The notes: generated from the letters alone by a model not told the origin. A stretch of 43,980 nucleotides of DNA from Chlorobiota bacterium (GCA_013153865.1 JAADDR010000054.1:1-43980), one strand, 5' to 3'. Shown: positions 34,815 through 43,651, counted from the first letter of the stretch. Translations and numbers: made by a program.

Positions 34815-35648
34815 TTATGCCGCAAAAAAATATTCGATTATTTTAAGATACAGGAAAATTACGGGTGCGGCAAACAGTGTGCTGTCGAATCTGTCGAGCA
34901 GACCTCCGTGTCCGGGCATTATATTTCCGGAGTCTTTTATTCCTGCTTTTCGTTTAAGCCATGATTCCGAGAGGTCTCCGTATGTGCCGAAGAATACTGC
35001 AATCAGTGCGAATATTATCCATTGTGAAGTTGTGAGTTCCGCATTAAAAAGTGATATAACATATCCGGCAATTAATGCGAAAAGCGCTCCTCCGATTGTT
35101 CCTTCCCATGTTTTGCCGGGTGATATTCTTTCGAAGAGTTTTGTTTTGCCGAAACGGCTTCCGATAAGATATGCTCCGGTGTCGTTTATCCATATTATAA
35201 CGAACAGAGCCAAAAGGTATTTTGCGGAAAAGGAATTGCCCGATGTTTCAGGGAATGCCAAAAAGTTTAATACAGACATAGGCACGGCAACGTAAATAAC
35301 TCCGAACAGTGTAAATGCAATGCTTAAAAAGTGGTCTTCGTTATCTTGATATATTTCGAATACGAATAAAGATATTACTAAAAATATGAGAATAAAATAT
35401 ACTGAGGGGGGTATGCTTCCTCTTGCTACAAAGAAACTAAGCATATAAATAACAGTTCCGGTAAATAAGCCGAAGTATTTTTGCGGTTTGTTTCCCGTTT
35501 TTTCAAACAATTTGTATGCTTCGGAGAGCATTATTACGGTAACGGTAACGAAAACAAGAAGATACAGATATTCGTTTATTAAAATTCCGCTTAGCAGAAT
35601 TATTAAAAATATAACTGCGGAAGATAGTCTTATTAATAGATTTTTCAT
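34815..35648 (-). CDS. cdsA: Phosphatidate cytidylyltransferase
   Basis: CdsA makes CDP-diacylglycerol from phosphatidate and CTP, the branch point of phospholipid synthesis. The 277-aa protein has about eight hydrophobic segments. The signature is clear near the C-terminus: KRKAGIKDSGNIMPGHGGLLDRFDSTLFAAP, with the upstream RISPGKTWEGTIGGALFAL and FGTYGDLSESW. ATG start, nine bases after the TGA of the preceding DUF2007-like gene. Psd follows on the same strand, so the two lipid genes probably share a transcript with ftsH. Confidence 0.95.
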   Translation of the reverse strand: MKNLLIRLSSAVIFLIILLSGILINEYLYLLVFVTVTVIMLSEAYKLFEKTGNKPQKYFGLFTGTVIYMLSFFVARGSIPPSVYFILIFLVISLFVFEIYQDNEDHFLSIAFTLFGVIYVAVPMSVLNFLAFPETSGNSFSAKYLLALFVIIWINDTGAYLIGSRFGKTKLFERISPGKTWEGTIGGALFALIAGYVISLFNAELTTSQWIIFALIAVFFGTYGDLSESWLKRKAGIKDSGNIMPGHGGLLDRFDSTLFAAPVIFLYLKIIEYFFAA

Positions 35649-35657
35649 AATCCGGGG

Positions 35658-36596
35658 TCAGATATTTTTAATTATTTCTTCGGCTTTTTCGAGCATATTT
35701 TTTTCGACAAAAAGTTCTATGTCTCCGAGCAGGAATGTTGTGTCTTTGTCGTTAATGATTACCGAGGGTATTTCCGCCGCTTCCAGAATACTTTTTTCGA
35801 ACATTGCATTAGTAATATCGGAATATGTTTTGAAAAGTGTCCATTCTTTTTCGTTTTCTATAATTCCGGATGCTTCTTTAAAGTCTGCCTGTTCTACAAA
35901 CAGTTTTATTTTTCCTGATTCTTTTTTGATAATTGCTTTTATTCGATGCGAGAATAATATTTCTTCGAGTTTTTCTATATCCGTAAGATTGTCCGACTCC
36001 GCAACAACTTCATATCCTTTAAGTTCTTTAATTATTCTTTCGGCTCTTGCATAATCTTCGTCTTTTACGTAAACGTAAAGAGCTTCGAGGTGATAATCGG
36101 AGTCTTTTTTCTTTATTACTATCGAATTAATCAAGTTTTCGGAGAGTAAATCGACAAAATATTTTGTTTGTCTTACTTTGCTGCTTATGAGCAGTTTTCT
36201 CCAACCGTTAAGTTTTTTGCCCGTTAAATAGGGTATTGTTTTTTCGACATCTTTATTTTCGACATACAGTTCGTAGTTATCAAGTATATATTTGCTGCTT
36301 TCTTTTCGTTTCAGTATTGCATTTATTCCTGCTTCACTCAATATTTTTTGAAATAATAAAACGGGCTTAAGGTCAATATAGGAATTTATTTTTGTAAGTC
36401 CTTCGAACTCGTCTATTAATGCTCTTGCTTTTTTTTCGTTAAATTCTTCGACGTATAAATCTATGTTACCGAACAAAAAAAGACTGTCTTTTTCGTCGAG
36501 TATAACTGCCGGAATACCGTTTGACTGCAAAATTGTTTTACGCAACTCGGCTTGGTGATACCTGTCAAACGATTGTATTTTTACCCAATTTTTCAT
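35658..36596 (-). CDS. Protein of five tandem DUF2007-like modules
   Basis: This 312-aa protein is cytoplasmic, with no signal or membrane segment. It consists of about five repeats of ~60 aa, each shaped like the putative signal-transducing domain DUF2007: two strands, a helix that starts a long segment, then xLYVEE followed by a helix with A(R)xxIxE. The outer two are most alike: ILDEKDSLFLFGNIDLYVEEFNEKKARALI and INDKDTTFLLGDIELFVEKNMLEKAEEII. The middle modules (YELYVENKDVEKTIPYL, LYVYVKDEDYARAERII, IKLFVEQADFKEASGII) are more diverged. DUF2007 domains usually occur singly. It lies between ftsH (11-base gap) and cdsA (9-base gap), so a role linked to envelope quality control or lipid synthesis is possible but unproved. 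It ends with TGA. Confidence 0.75.
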   Translation of the reverse strand: MKNWVKIQSFDRYHQAELRKTILQSNGIPAVILDEKDSLFLFGNIDLYVEEFNEKKARALIDEFEGLTKINSYIDLKPVLLFQKILSEAGINAILKRKESSKYILDNYELYVENKDVEKTIPYLTGKKLNGWRKLLISSKVRQTKYFVDLLSENLINSIVIKKKDSDYHLEALYVYVKDEDYARAERIIKELKGYEVVAESDNLTDIEKLEEILFSHRIKAIIKKESGKIKLFVEQADFKEASGIIENEKEWTLFKTYSDITNAMFEKSILEAAEIPSVIINDKDTTFLLGDIELFVEKNMLEKAEEIIKNI

Positions 36597-36607
36597 GGTT
36601 ATATGTT

Positions 36608-38719
36608 TTAGTTTTTATTTTCGTCTTTTTGCTCGTTTTGATTTTCCCGCTCTTTTTGTTCTTTTTCGGCTTTTTCTTCGAGTTGTTTTTGCAGACGTTC
36701 TTTGTTTTTTTGTCTTATTTTTTGAATTTCTTCTTCGTATTCGTCGTTAAATTTTCGTTTTCCGAGTATTTTTTCGGCATCTTCGTAGTATATGACTTCT
36801 TTTTCGAGCAGTAATTCGGCAAGTTGTTTTAATTCTTCGATATTTTCTTTTAATATTTTTTTTGCTCTTTCGTATTGTTCTTCTACCAATCTTTTAACTT
36901 CTTCGTCTATAAGTTCTCCTGTTTTTTCGCTGTAAGGTTTTTGGAACTGAAATTCGGTTTTACCGGAATCGTAATAGCTTAAGTTGCCTATTTTTTCGCT
37001 CATTCCGAGGAAAGCCGTCATTGAGAATGCTTGTTTTGTAACTCTTTCGAGGTCGTTTAAAGCTCCGGTTGAGACTTTTCCGAAGTTTATTTCTTCCGAA
37101 GCTCTTCCTCCGAGAGTAGCACACATTTCGTCGAGTAATTGTTCTTTTGTGGTAATTTGGCGTTCTTGCGGTTGATACCATGCGGCGCCCAGTGCTTGTC
37201 CGCGCGGCACGATTGTTACTTTTACAAGCGGATGTGCGTATTCGAGCATCCAGCTTACCGCGGCATGCCCTGCTTCGTGATATGCAATTGTTCTTTTTTC
37301 TGTTTTCGTAATAATTTTGCTTTTCTTTTCGAGTCCTCCGATGATACGGTCTATTGCATCGTGAAAATCTTGATGAGAAACGCTGTTTTTGTTTTTTCTT
37401 GCCGCAATAAGTGCCGCTTCGTTACATACGTTGGCAATGTCGGCTCCCGAGAATCCGGGTGTTTGCTTGGCTAATTTTTGTATGTCGACGTCGGGAGCTG
37501 TTTTTATCGGTTTTACATGCACCCTGAATATTGCTTCTCTCTCGGTTAAGTCAGGCAGTTCGACGTGTATTTGCCTGTCGAATCTTCCGGCGCGCAATAA
37601 AGCCGGGTCGAGAACATCGGCTCTGTTTGTGGCGGCAAGTATAATTACTCCGGTATTTGTATCGAAACCGTCCATTTCCGTAAGGAGCTGATTTAGTGTA
37701 TTTTCTCTTTCGTCATTTCCTCCGAGACTTGCGCCTCTGCTTCTGGTTCGTCCTATTGCGTCTATTTCGTCGATAAAAACGATGCACGGAGATTTTTGTT
37801 TGGCTTGTGCGAATAAGTCTCTTACTCTTGATGCGCCTACTCCCACAAACATTTCGACAAAGTCTGAGCCCGAAAGGGAAAAAAACGGGACGTTAGCTTC
37901 TCCCGCAACGGCTTTAGCCAATAAAGTTTTACCTGTTCCGGGAGGTCCTACAAGCAATGCTCCTTTGGGTATTTTACCTCCGAGTTTGGTGTATTTGTCA
38001 GGGTTTTTAAGAAAATCGACAATTTCCTGTACTTCTACTTTTGCTTCTTCCATTCCCGCAACATTCGTAAAATCGACTTTTACTTTTCTGTCGTTATCGA
38101 ACAGTTTTGCTTTTGAGCGTCCTACATTAAAAATGCCTCCGCCCGAGCCGCCCATTCCGCTTCCCATTTTTCTGAAAATAAAAATCCATATTGCAACGAT
38201 TATCAGTAACGGAAGCAGCCAGCCGAGAAGTTCTCCGACGACATCGGTTCTGAGTTCGTAGTCAATCGGAATGCGTTCTTTGGGAGGAACGTTTTTTTGA
38301 AGTTCTTCCATTTTTTTTTCAAAAACTTCGACAGATCCTATATTGAAATAGTAATCCGGAAATTTATCCGCCGCAAAAACATTTTTTCTTTGTTTTATGT
38401 CTTTAAATTCGGGGTCGTTTAAAGCTGATTCTTTAATATAGACTTCGACTTTTCGGTGATTTACCACCACAAGTTTTTCTACGGCATGTTTCGGCATTAT
38501 TTCCGTTTCGAATCTAACTTGCGTAATTTTTACGGCTGTTTCTTGATTCGACATATAGTTTAGAATAAAAAAACCTGCCGCTACGGCAATAAAAATAAAA
38601 ATTGTATTTTTGTTTTTACCGTCCGGTACACCGAATATGTTATTTTCGGGTTGTTTTCCTTTTTCCGTTTTTTTATCGGTATTTTTCTTTTTTGTTTCTT
38701 TTTTATTATTATTCGACAT
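36608..38719 (-). CDS. ftsH: ATP-dependent zinc metalloprotease FtsH
   Basis: FtsH is a membrane-anchored hexameric AAA+ protease that removes damaged membrane proteins and short-lived regulators such as lipid A synthesis enzymes. The 703-aa protein has two N-terminal membrane helices ([19 protein letters not shown], and [18 protein letters not shown] near residue 170) around a periplasmic domain. It also has Walker A GPPGTGKT (about 258), Walker [36 protein letters not shown] and the zinc site HEAGHAA (about 480). The tail is strongly charged ([18 protein letters not shown]). A strong Shine-Dalgarno, rare in this phylum, precedes the ATG and overlaps the rsfS stop. Confidence 0.97.
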   Translation of the reverse strand: MSNNNKKETKKKNTDKKTEKGKQPENNIFGVPDGKNKNTIFIFIAVAAGFFILNYMSNQETAVKITQVRFETEIMPKHAVEKLVVVNHRKVEVYIKESALNDPEFKDIKQRKNVFAADKFPDYYFNIGSVEVFEKKMEELQKNVPPKERIPIDYELRTDVVGELLGWLLPLLIIVAIWIFIFRKMGSGMGGSGGGIFNVGRSKAKLFDNDRKVKVDFTNVAGMEEAKVEVQEIVDFLKNPDKYTKLGGKIPKGALLVGPPGTGKTLLAKAVAGEANVPFFSLSGSDFVEMFVGVGASRVRDLFAQAKQKSPCIVFIDEIDAIGRTRSRGASLGGNDERENTLNQLLTEMDGFDTNTGVIILAATNRADVLDPALLRAGRFDRQIHVELPDLTEREAIFRVHVKPIKTAPDVDIQKLAKQTPGFSGADIANVCNEAALIAARKNKNSVSHQDFHDAIDRIIGGLEKKSKIITKTEKRTIAYHEAGHAAVSWMLEYAHPLVKVTIVPRGQALGAAWYQPQERQITTKEQLLDEMCATLGGRASEEINFGKVSTGALNDLERVTKQAFSMTAFLGMSEKIGNLSYYDSGKTEFQFQKPYSEKTGELIDEEVKRLVEEQYERAKKILKENIEELKQLAELLLEKEVIYYEDAEKILGKRKFNDEYEEEIQKIRQKNKERLQKQLEEKAEKEQKERENQNEQKDENKN

Positions 38720-38727
38720 AATTGTTT

Positions 38728-38736
38728 ACCTCCTTA
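38728..38736 (-). promoter_or_regulatory. Strong Shine-Dalgarno (TAAGGAGGT) for ftsH
   Basis: On the minus strand TAAGGAGGT lies about ten bases before the ftsH ATG and includes the TAA stop of rsfS. The other genes here lack such a site, as Bacteroidota usually do, so ftsH may be translated by reinitiation or by unusually strong ribosome capture. Confidence 0.7.
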
Positions 38737-39108
38737 ATTCTCGATACTTGAATATTTTACATCAATTTTTGATATTTTTGCGTCAGCCCACAGATCTTCC
38801 AAACCGTATGCGTTTCTGAACTCCGAGCGAAAGACATGAACTACTACATCAAAATAATCCAAAATAATCCATTCCGCATTTTCGTATCCTTCTTTATGAA
38901 AAACATGTTCGCCCGTTTGTTTTCTCACGAATCTTTCGACGGAATCGGCTATTGCTTCAACTTGTTTATCTATAGCGGCTTCGCAAATCATAAAATAATC
39001 GGTTACGGTATTTCGCGTATCTTTGAAATCTATTTTTACAATATTTTGAGCTTTTTTTTCAATCATTCCGTCTAAAACGGCATTAATAAGTTCTTGAGTT
39101 TTTGCCAT
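38734..39108 (-). CDS. rsfS: Ribosomal silencing factor RsfS (Iojap/YbeB)
   Basis: RsfS binds ribosomal protein L14 and blocks joining of the ribosomal subunits when nutrients are short. The 124-aa length is typical. Family motifs are DYFMICEAAIDKQVEAIADSVE, HKEGYENAEWIILDYFDVVVHVF and FRNAYGLEDLWADAK. The ATG at 39106-39108 opens the probable rsfS-ftsH-DUF2007-cdsA-psd transcript. rsfS next to ftsH is a common arrangement in Bacteroidota. Fourteen bases separate its stop from the ftsH start. Confidence 0.93.
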   Translation of the reverse strand: MAKTQELINAVLDGMIEKKAQNIVKIDFKDTRNTVTDYFMICEAAIDKQVEAIADSVERFVRKQTGEHVFHKEGYENAEWIILDYFDVVVHVFRSEFRNAYGLEDLWADAKISKIDVKYSSIEN

Positions 39109-39137
39109 ACAAGTTTTTTATGTTTTAAATAACCGGG

Positions 39138-39145
39138 CAAATTTA
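39138..39145 (-). promoter_or_regulatory. Possible -7 element for the rsfS-ftsH operon (TAAATTTG)
   Basis: The minus-strand TAAATTTG matches TAnnTTTG and lies about 30 bases before the rsfS ATG. The -33 TTG is not evident. Confidence 0.35.
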
Positions 39146-39453
39146 ATCAATTTTATGCTATTACCTGCACATTATTTTATTTTTATACCTATATCTGATA
39201 ACTAAGTTAAAATATTAAAAGTCATGTTATCGCTATTTTAATTTAAAGAGCTAATGATTTTTCGTAAAATCCGATAATTAAGTTAATGATACAACAATTA
39301 TTTGCAGTTTCAGTTTTATAAATGAAGTTTATGTTTTTGCGGATAAAATTAAAAAACTAAAGTTTTTTTGTTGTTAATTGTTTTTAAGTAACGAATATAT
39401 TATCAAAATTTTGCTTTACCGTTTTGTAAGTTTTAAATAACGGAATTTTAATG

Positions 39454-39461
39454 TATTTTTG
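39454..39461 (+). promoter_or_regulatory. Possible -7 element for the DUF4301 gene (TATTTTTG)
   Basis: TATTTTTG matches TAnnTTTG and lies 40 bases before the ATG, a spacing like that seen for fumC. A TTG lies about 27 bases upstream, further than usual. Confidence 0.35.
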
Positions 39462-39501
39462 CATTTAAAGATTTACGCCGGAAACTTAAAATAATCAAAA
39501 A

Positions 39502-40998
39502 ATGTTTGATAAAAAAGATTTGAAGTTATTGAAAAAAAAAGGAATAAGCGTTGAAACCGCAAAAGAACAGCTCGAACGGTTTAAAACCGGTTTTCCTTAT
39601 GTTAATATAGTTGCCCCTGCTTCACCGGGCAATGGAATTGTTAATTTATCGGAGAAATCGGTTATAAAATTCGGTTTGTCGTATGACGAGTTTTCCGGAA
39701 ACATTAAAACGGTAAAGTTTGTTCCGGCTTCGGGTGCTGCTACTCGTATGTTTAAAGATCTTCTTGAATTTAAGAACGATAAAACCGCCGATATAAAAGC
39801 AGATCATTATCGTCCGGTAAGGGTGTTTTTTGATAACATAAAGGAGTTTGCTTTTTTTGACGATTTGAAAAGAAGTTGCAGCCAGGGTGTTGATTTTGAG
39901 AGAGATCATAAACTTGTTTTGACTTGCCTGCTTGATAAAAGAAGCATGAATTACGGCAATTTGCCCAAAGGGTTGATAAAATTTCATAAATATGATAAGG
40001 AACAACGCACGGCTTTTGCCGAGCATCTTTCGGAAGGTGCTTTATATGCGGCATCGGGCAGTAATGCTTATCTTCATTTTACAGTTCCGGATGCATACGT
40101 AAAAAAGTTCGAAAAGCATTTTAAGAAAATAAAATCAGAATACGAAAAAAGATACGGTTTAAAATTTTATGTTGATTTTTCTGTTCAGAAACCGTCAACC
40201 GATACTATTGCCGTTGATATGCAAAATCGTCCGTTCAGAGACGATAAAGGGCGTATATTGTTCAGACCGGGCGGACACGGAGCTTTAATAGAAAATTTAA
40301 ATGATATTGATGCCGATATTATTTTTGTAAAGAACATAGATAATGTTGTGCCCGACAGGTTGAAAGAAGATACGGTAAGATACAAAAAAGCATTAGCCGG
40401 AATGCTTAAGGAATTGCAGGATAAGATTTTCGAATACATAAAAAAACTCGAGGACGGCGAAGATAAAGATCTTATAGCGGAAGTTGTCAGTTTTACTGAA
40501 ACGCGCCTTTTTCAGAAACATGATAATGGTTTTGATAAAAAGTCGCCGAACGAAAAGAGATTGTATTTGATAAGCAAATTAAACCGCCCTCTAAGGGTTT
40601 GCGGTATGGTAAAGAATGAAGGAGAGCCGGGCGGAGGACCTTTTTTCGTTAAGGATAAAAACGGTTTTGTGTCTCTTCAGATTGTGGAAAGTGCGCAAAT
40701 AAATCCGGAGCAAAGGGATATTATGAAAAAATCAACACATTTTAATCCTGTTGATTTAGTTCTTGGGGTAAAAGATTATAGAGGTAATAAATTCGACCTT
40801 ACAAAGTATGTTGATGCCGAAGCGGGTTTTATTACGGAAAAGTCTAAAGACGGCAAACCTTTGAAGGCATTGGAACTTCCGGGTTTATGGAACGGCGGCA
40901 TGGCTTACTGGAATACCGTATTTGCGGAAGTTCCGGTTTCGACTTTTAATCCGGTAAAAACGGTAAACGATTTGTTGAGAGAGTCTCACAAGGCATAA
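39502..40998 (+). CDS. DUF4301 family protein
   Basis: This 498-aa cytoplasmic protein matches the Bacteroidota family DUF4301 in length and motifs. It opens with FDKKDLKLLKKKGIS and has TVKFVPASGAATRMFKDLL near residue 73-90, a Gly-rich loop that looks like a nucleotide or phosphate site. It also carries FRPGGHGALIENLNDIDADIIFVKNIDNVVPD and GMVKNEGEPGGGPFFVKDKNG. These stretches resemble nucleotidyltransferase-like (sugar-nucleotide) folds, which is inference; no function is established to my knowledge. It is transcribed alone, divergently from the rsfS-ftsH operon, and converges on the stress operon at 41061. Confidence 0.85.
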   Translation: MFDKKDLKLLKKKGISVETAKEQLERFKTGFPYVNIVAPASPGNGIVNLSEKSVIKFGLSYDEFSGNIKTVKFVPASGAATRMFKDLLEFKNDKTADIKADHYRPVRVFFDNIKEFAFFDDLKRSCSQGVDFERDHKLVLTCLLDKRSMNYGNLPKGLIKFHKYDKEQRTAFAEHLSEGALYAASGSNAYLHFTVPDAYVKKFEKHFKKIKSEYEKRYGLKFYVDFSVQKPSTDTIAVDMQNRPFRDDKGRILFRPGGHGALIENLNDIDADIIFVKNIDNVVPDRLKEDTVRYKKALAGMLKELQDKIFEYIKKLEDGEDKDLIAEVVSFTETRLFQKHDNGFDKKSPNEKRLYLISKLNRPLRVCGMVKNEGEPGGGPFFVKDKNGFVSLQIVESAQINPEQRDIMKKSTHFNPVDLVLGVKDYRGNKFDLTKYVDAEAGFITEKSKDGKPLKALELPGLWNGGMAYWNTVFAEVPVSTFNPVKTVNDLLRESHKA

Positions 40999-41003
40999 GA
41001 AAA

Positions 41004-41030
41004 GCCGCCCGATATAAAATCAGGGCGACT
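41004..41030 (-). terminator. Probable terminator for the Spy-DUF4405-DUF2202 operon
   Basis: On the minus strand CGCCC-T-GAT and ATC-GGGCG form a stem with one bulged base and an AT loop, followed by GGCTTTTC. It lies about 34 bases beyond the Spy-like gene stop. On the plus strand no T-run follows, so it should work mainly on the minus-strand transcript. Confidence 0.55.
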
Positions 41031-41060
41031 TAAAAAGGAAAGGAAAAGACATTATTTTTT

Positions 41061-41546
41061 TCAGCGATACATACCTGCACATCTGCCGTATCCTCGACCG
41101 AAGCCGTATCCTCGTCCGCCTCCTCTTCCGAATCCGTATCCTCTGCCTCCTCCGAAGTTATCGAAATATACTCTTTGGTCTTCGGTAAGTATTTTTCGTA
41201 TGTCTTGAAAATGTTGTTCTCTGCTTTTACGCATTTCAGTCATTATTTTTCCGGTTTCGTCTATGAGTTTATTAATTTCGTTCATATCCGGATTGTTTGA
41301 AGAACGTAAAGTTTGCAGACGCAATCTTTTTTCGGCAAGCAGGTTTCTGTTGTTCGTAACTTTTTTCCAATGAGCGGTTCTCATTTCGGTAATTTTTTTT
41401 TGTTGTTCGGCGGTAAGATTCGGAATATTGTTGCAGAAATATCCGGGTCCGTATCCGTAAAATCTTTGAGCATTCGCATTATTGCCGATAATAATTAAGG
41501 CGAAAAATATCATCGCCGCTGTTGTAATTTTTTTAATGTTTCTCAT
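41061..41546 (-). CDS. Spy/CpxP-like periplasmic protein with Gly-rich tail
   Basis: This 161-aa protein has a signal peptide (MRNIKKITTAAMIFFALIIIGNNANAQ, cleavage after ANA). The helical core has LTAEQQKKITEMRTAHWKK, repeated LRLQTLRSS, and a second LTEDQRVYFDNF, the LTxxQ motifs of the Spy/CpxP group. These are periplasmic chaperones or metal-stress adaptors. The last ~35 residues are a GGGRGYGFGRG repeat tail not found in Escherichia coli Spy. It ends with TGA and is the last gene of the operon, 42 bases after the DUF4405 gene. Confidence 0.82.
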   Translation of the reverse strand: MRNIKKITTAAMIFFALIIIGNNANAQRFYGYGPGYFCNNIPNLTAEQQKKITEMRTAHWKKVTNNRNLLAEKRLRLQTLRSSNNPDMNEINKLIDETGKIMTEMRKSREQHFQDIRKILTEDQRVYFDNFGGGRGYGFGRGGGRGYGFGRGYGRCAGMYR

Positions 41547-41588
41547 TTTTGTTAATTTTTTAAAGGGTTTGTTAAACAGAGTGAATTA

Positions 41589-42419
41589 TTATTTGATAAG
41601 TTCGTATATGTCGTAAGGAGTTTTGTCGTTTTCGGCGGCTATTTCTCTTAAAGTTTGGTCTTCGGATGCTTTAATGCCGTTTTCTTCCAAGATTTTCAGA
41701 AGTTCGTTTACGTCTTTATCGTATTCCGAAGCAAATTTTTCGAGAGATTTTCGTCCGAGTCCCGATCCTTGCATAGGCGAATATCCGGTTTTCTTTTCAG
41801 CTATTATATCGTAAATCTCCATAGGAGTTTTATTGTTTTCTTCGGCTATTTCTTTTAAAGTTTGCTTGTCGGTGTCGTTAAATTTTATTCCTGCATTATC
41901 AAGTTTTTGAATAATACGGTTAACCGGAACGGAGTCGAGTTCTTGAGCAAGTTCTGTTAAAGTAAGCAACTCGGCATGCGGAACGGGAGGTGCGGTTTCG
42001 TCGGTTTCCCACGAGTCCGTAAGATAATCTCCGAAATCCATAATATAATTAAAAGGAGGTACATAATATATAACGCCTATATACAGCACGACCGTGAGAA
42101 TTGTCGAATAAAGCAATTCGCGTTTTTTCATTCCGCTTTTTGTTTTTTGTTTCAGATAAGAAAGAAACAATCTCCAATTAAAAGTAAAAAGGTGAAAAAC
42201 GGAAAATATCAGAAAAACGATTGAAAATATGGTATGAACAGCCTGCCAGTCGGTTTTTGTAAGTCCGAGGAGTTTCCAATTTATCCAGTATGCCACTCGT
42301 CCGGTCGGCGTCAGGTAAAGGACTATTCCGGTAACGGTAATTATGAACCCGGAGTAGAACAGTCCTATACTTGTAAATGATTTCCAGCTGAATTTCTTTT
42401 TTACGTCGGGATTATTCAT
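41589..42419 (-). CDS. DUF4405 (cytochrome b561-like) membrane protein with two C-terminal helical repeats
   Basis: The first ~115 residues hold three membrane helices: SIGLFYSGFIITVTGIVLYL, WQAVHTIFSIVFLIFSVFHLFTFNW and LLYSTILTVVLYIGVIYYV. The two His in the second helix (AVH...FHLFTFNW) fit the DUF4405 pattern thought to bind haem. The periplasmic or cytoplasmic tail (residues ~150-276) is two copies of a ~55-aa module: LTELAQELDSVPVNRIIQKLDNAGIK...QTLKEIAEENNKTPMEIYDII and LEKFASEYDKDVNELLKILEENGIK...QTLREIAAENDKTPYDIYELI. The function is unknown; electron transfer is plausible. Only three bases separate it from the DUF2202 gene. Confidence 0.8.
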   Translation of the reverse strand: MNNPDVKKKFSWKSFTSIGLFYSGFIITVTGIVLYLTPTGRVAYWINWKLLGLTKTDWQAVHTIFSIVFLIFSVFHLFTFNWRLFLSYLKQKTKSGMKKRELLYSTILTVVLYIGVIYYVPPFNYIMDFGDYLTDSWETDETAPPVPHAELLTLTELAQELDSVPVNRIIQKLDNAGIKFNDTDKQTLKEIAEENNKTPMEIYDIIAEKKTGYSPMQGSGLGRKSLEKFASEYDKDVNELLKILEENGIKASEDQTLREIAAENDKTPYDIYELIK

Positions 42420-42422
42420 TTT

Positions 42423-43103
42423 TTAATAGTTATTGTTTTTGTCAAAGAAACATCTTTCGTGTTCGTGAGCGATAATTGCATCAAAATCCGATTGTGATAT
42501 GTATTGCGGAGTATATCCGTTATTTCTTAATTTAAGTTGTGCGTTAAAAGCACGCATATGATTGCGCGAGCCGCAAACAATTCGTTTATACATGTCTATA
42601 ACTTCGGGATTTTCGGCTCTTGAGATAAATGTTTTTATGTCGTGAATATCCAGGTCTTCTATTATTGCTCCCGTAATAAGTGCATCGAGCAAAGAGTTAT
42701 CGACTTTTGCCGTAAGGTTATCGTATATTTCTTGTAATTCTTTATTGTTAAATACGCCTCTTGATTCGGAAGCCGGGTCGTTTAATCCGTATGCCGTAAG
42801 GATATTAAGCACTTGAGTCATGTGTTGCTGCTCGCTTTTGCTTATATTATTAAATGTAAAGAAGTTGTATTTATCGGCGGCATACAGGTAGACATCTCTT
42901 GCCAGTTTTTCTTCTTCTCGGAGTCTAAGTAAGTCGTTTTTTTCGGTTTCGGTTAGACCGGTATTTGTTATTTGAGCTTCAACTGTTGAATTTTCGGCTG
43001 TTTTGTCCGTATTATTTTCGTTGTCGGGATTATTTCCGCAAGCCGTAAAGGCAAATATTCCGGATATTACGATACTTGTAATGATATAAAATTGTTTTTT
43101 CAT
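42423..43103 (-). CDS. DUF2202 ferritin-like lipoprotein
   Basis: This 226-aa protein has a lipoprotein signal, MKKQFYIITSIVISGIFAFTAC, and then an Asn/Asp-rich linker. The domain from about residue 50 is DUF2202: LLRLREEEKLARDVYLYAADKY, SEQQHMTQVLNIL, ALITGAIIEDLDIHDIKTFI and CGSRNHMRAFNAQL. The spaced Glu and His (E-x2-H, E-x2-D-x-H) fit a four-helix ferritin-like di-metal site. Metal oxidation or storage at the envelope is inferred. The ATG overlaps the TGA of the upstream gene (ATGA), so translation is coupled. Ends TAA. Confidence 0.85.
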   Translation of the reverse strand: MKKQFYIITSIVISGIFAFTACGNNPDNENNTDKTAENSTVEAQITNTGLTETEKNDLLRLREEEKLARDVYLYAADKYNFFTFNNISKSEQQHMTQVLNILTAYGLNDPASESRGVFNNKELQEIYDNLTAKVDNSLLDALITGAIIEDLDIHDIKTFISRAENPEVIDMYKRIVCGSRNHMRAFNAQLKLRNNGYTPQYISQSDFDAIIAHEHERCFFDKNNNY

Positions 43104-43651
43104 CGGTTTATTTTTTTAGGGTTATTATTTATTTTTTGAAATGAGTTTTGTCTTTGAGCCGGCATATTAATTTCTCCGGCACCGTTTGTCATTGATTTAA
43201 ATATTTCGAATAATTTTTCTTTTTGTTCTGCATTGCAAATGCTTTTCATATTAAGGTAATATTCGAAAGTGAGATGTTTGAGGTCTTCGTGTAAGTCGCC
43301 GAGTTCTTCGGCAAGTTTGTGAAGATGTGCCGTGTCTGAGTTTTCTTCAGCCAATTCGTTAAGCATTTCGTTTCGTTTTTTTTGCATTTCGGCTGTTATT
43401 ATATTTGCTTTAGCGTGAAATTCTTGTCTGAATTGTCTGAATTTACGATGTTGTTCGATGTTCAGGTTCAGTTCGTTTCTGAAAAATCTTCCGAGCCTGC
43501 TTTGCGGTATTTTAATTGTTTGCGAGTAATTAATTTCCGGTTTTGTTTTTTCGAAATAAGCACGGTATAAGATTGTTCCGACCGTAGAAATATTCGTAAT
43601 CGCAAGAATAACTACAATCCAGATAAGAGTATTTTTATTTAAAGATTTCAT
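43100..43651 (-). CDS. Membrane-anchored CpxP/Spy-like heavy-metal sensor
   Basis: This 183-aa protein starts with a membrane helix, TLIWIVVILAITNISTVGTILY, followed by a mostly helical periplasmic part rich in charged residues (LNLNIEQHRKFRQFRQEFHAKANIITAEMQKKRNEMLNELAEE). This fits the Metal_resist/periplasmic heavy-metal sensor group, kin of ZraP and CpxP. It lies 12 bases after a partial anti-sigma-like gene, the usual Bacteroidota order sigma, anti-sigma, sensor. Its TGA overlaps the next ATG. Confidence 0.8.
   Translation of the reverse strand: MKSLNKNTLIWIVVILAITNISTVGTILYRAYFEKTKPEINYSQTIKIPQSRLGRFFRNELNLNIEQHRKFRQFRQEFHAKANIITAEMQKKRNEMLNELAEENSDTAHLHKLAEELGDLHEDLKHLTFEYYLNMKSICNAEQKEKLFEIFKSMTNGAGEINMPAQRQNSFQKINNNPKKINR

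Larger units (their letters stand above)
39109..39501. other. AT-rich intergenic region between divergent rsfS and DUF4301 genes
   Basis: These 393 bases contain no credible ORF. A possible -7 element for rsfS is TAAATTTG on the minus strand (39138-39145), and one for the DUF4301 gene is TATTTTTG at 39454-39461. No clear TTG sits at the -33 distance for either. I see no strong hairpin, riboswitch or RNA gene. The region is longer than most gaps in the window and could hold a small RNA or regulator sites that I cannot resolve. Confidence 0.5.

Noticed and set aside
34751-34825. TTG start at 34825 for the psd gene
   Set aside because: It would overlap the end of cdsA and add a non-homologous N-terminus; the ATG at 34750 gives the expected family length.
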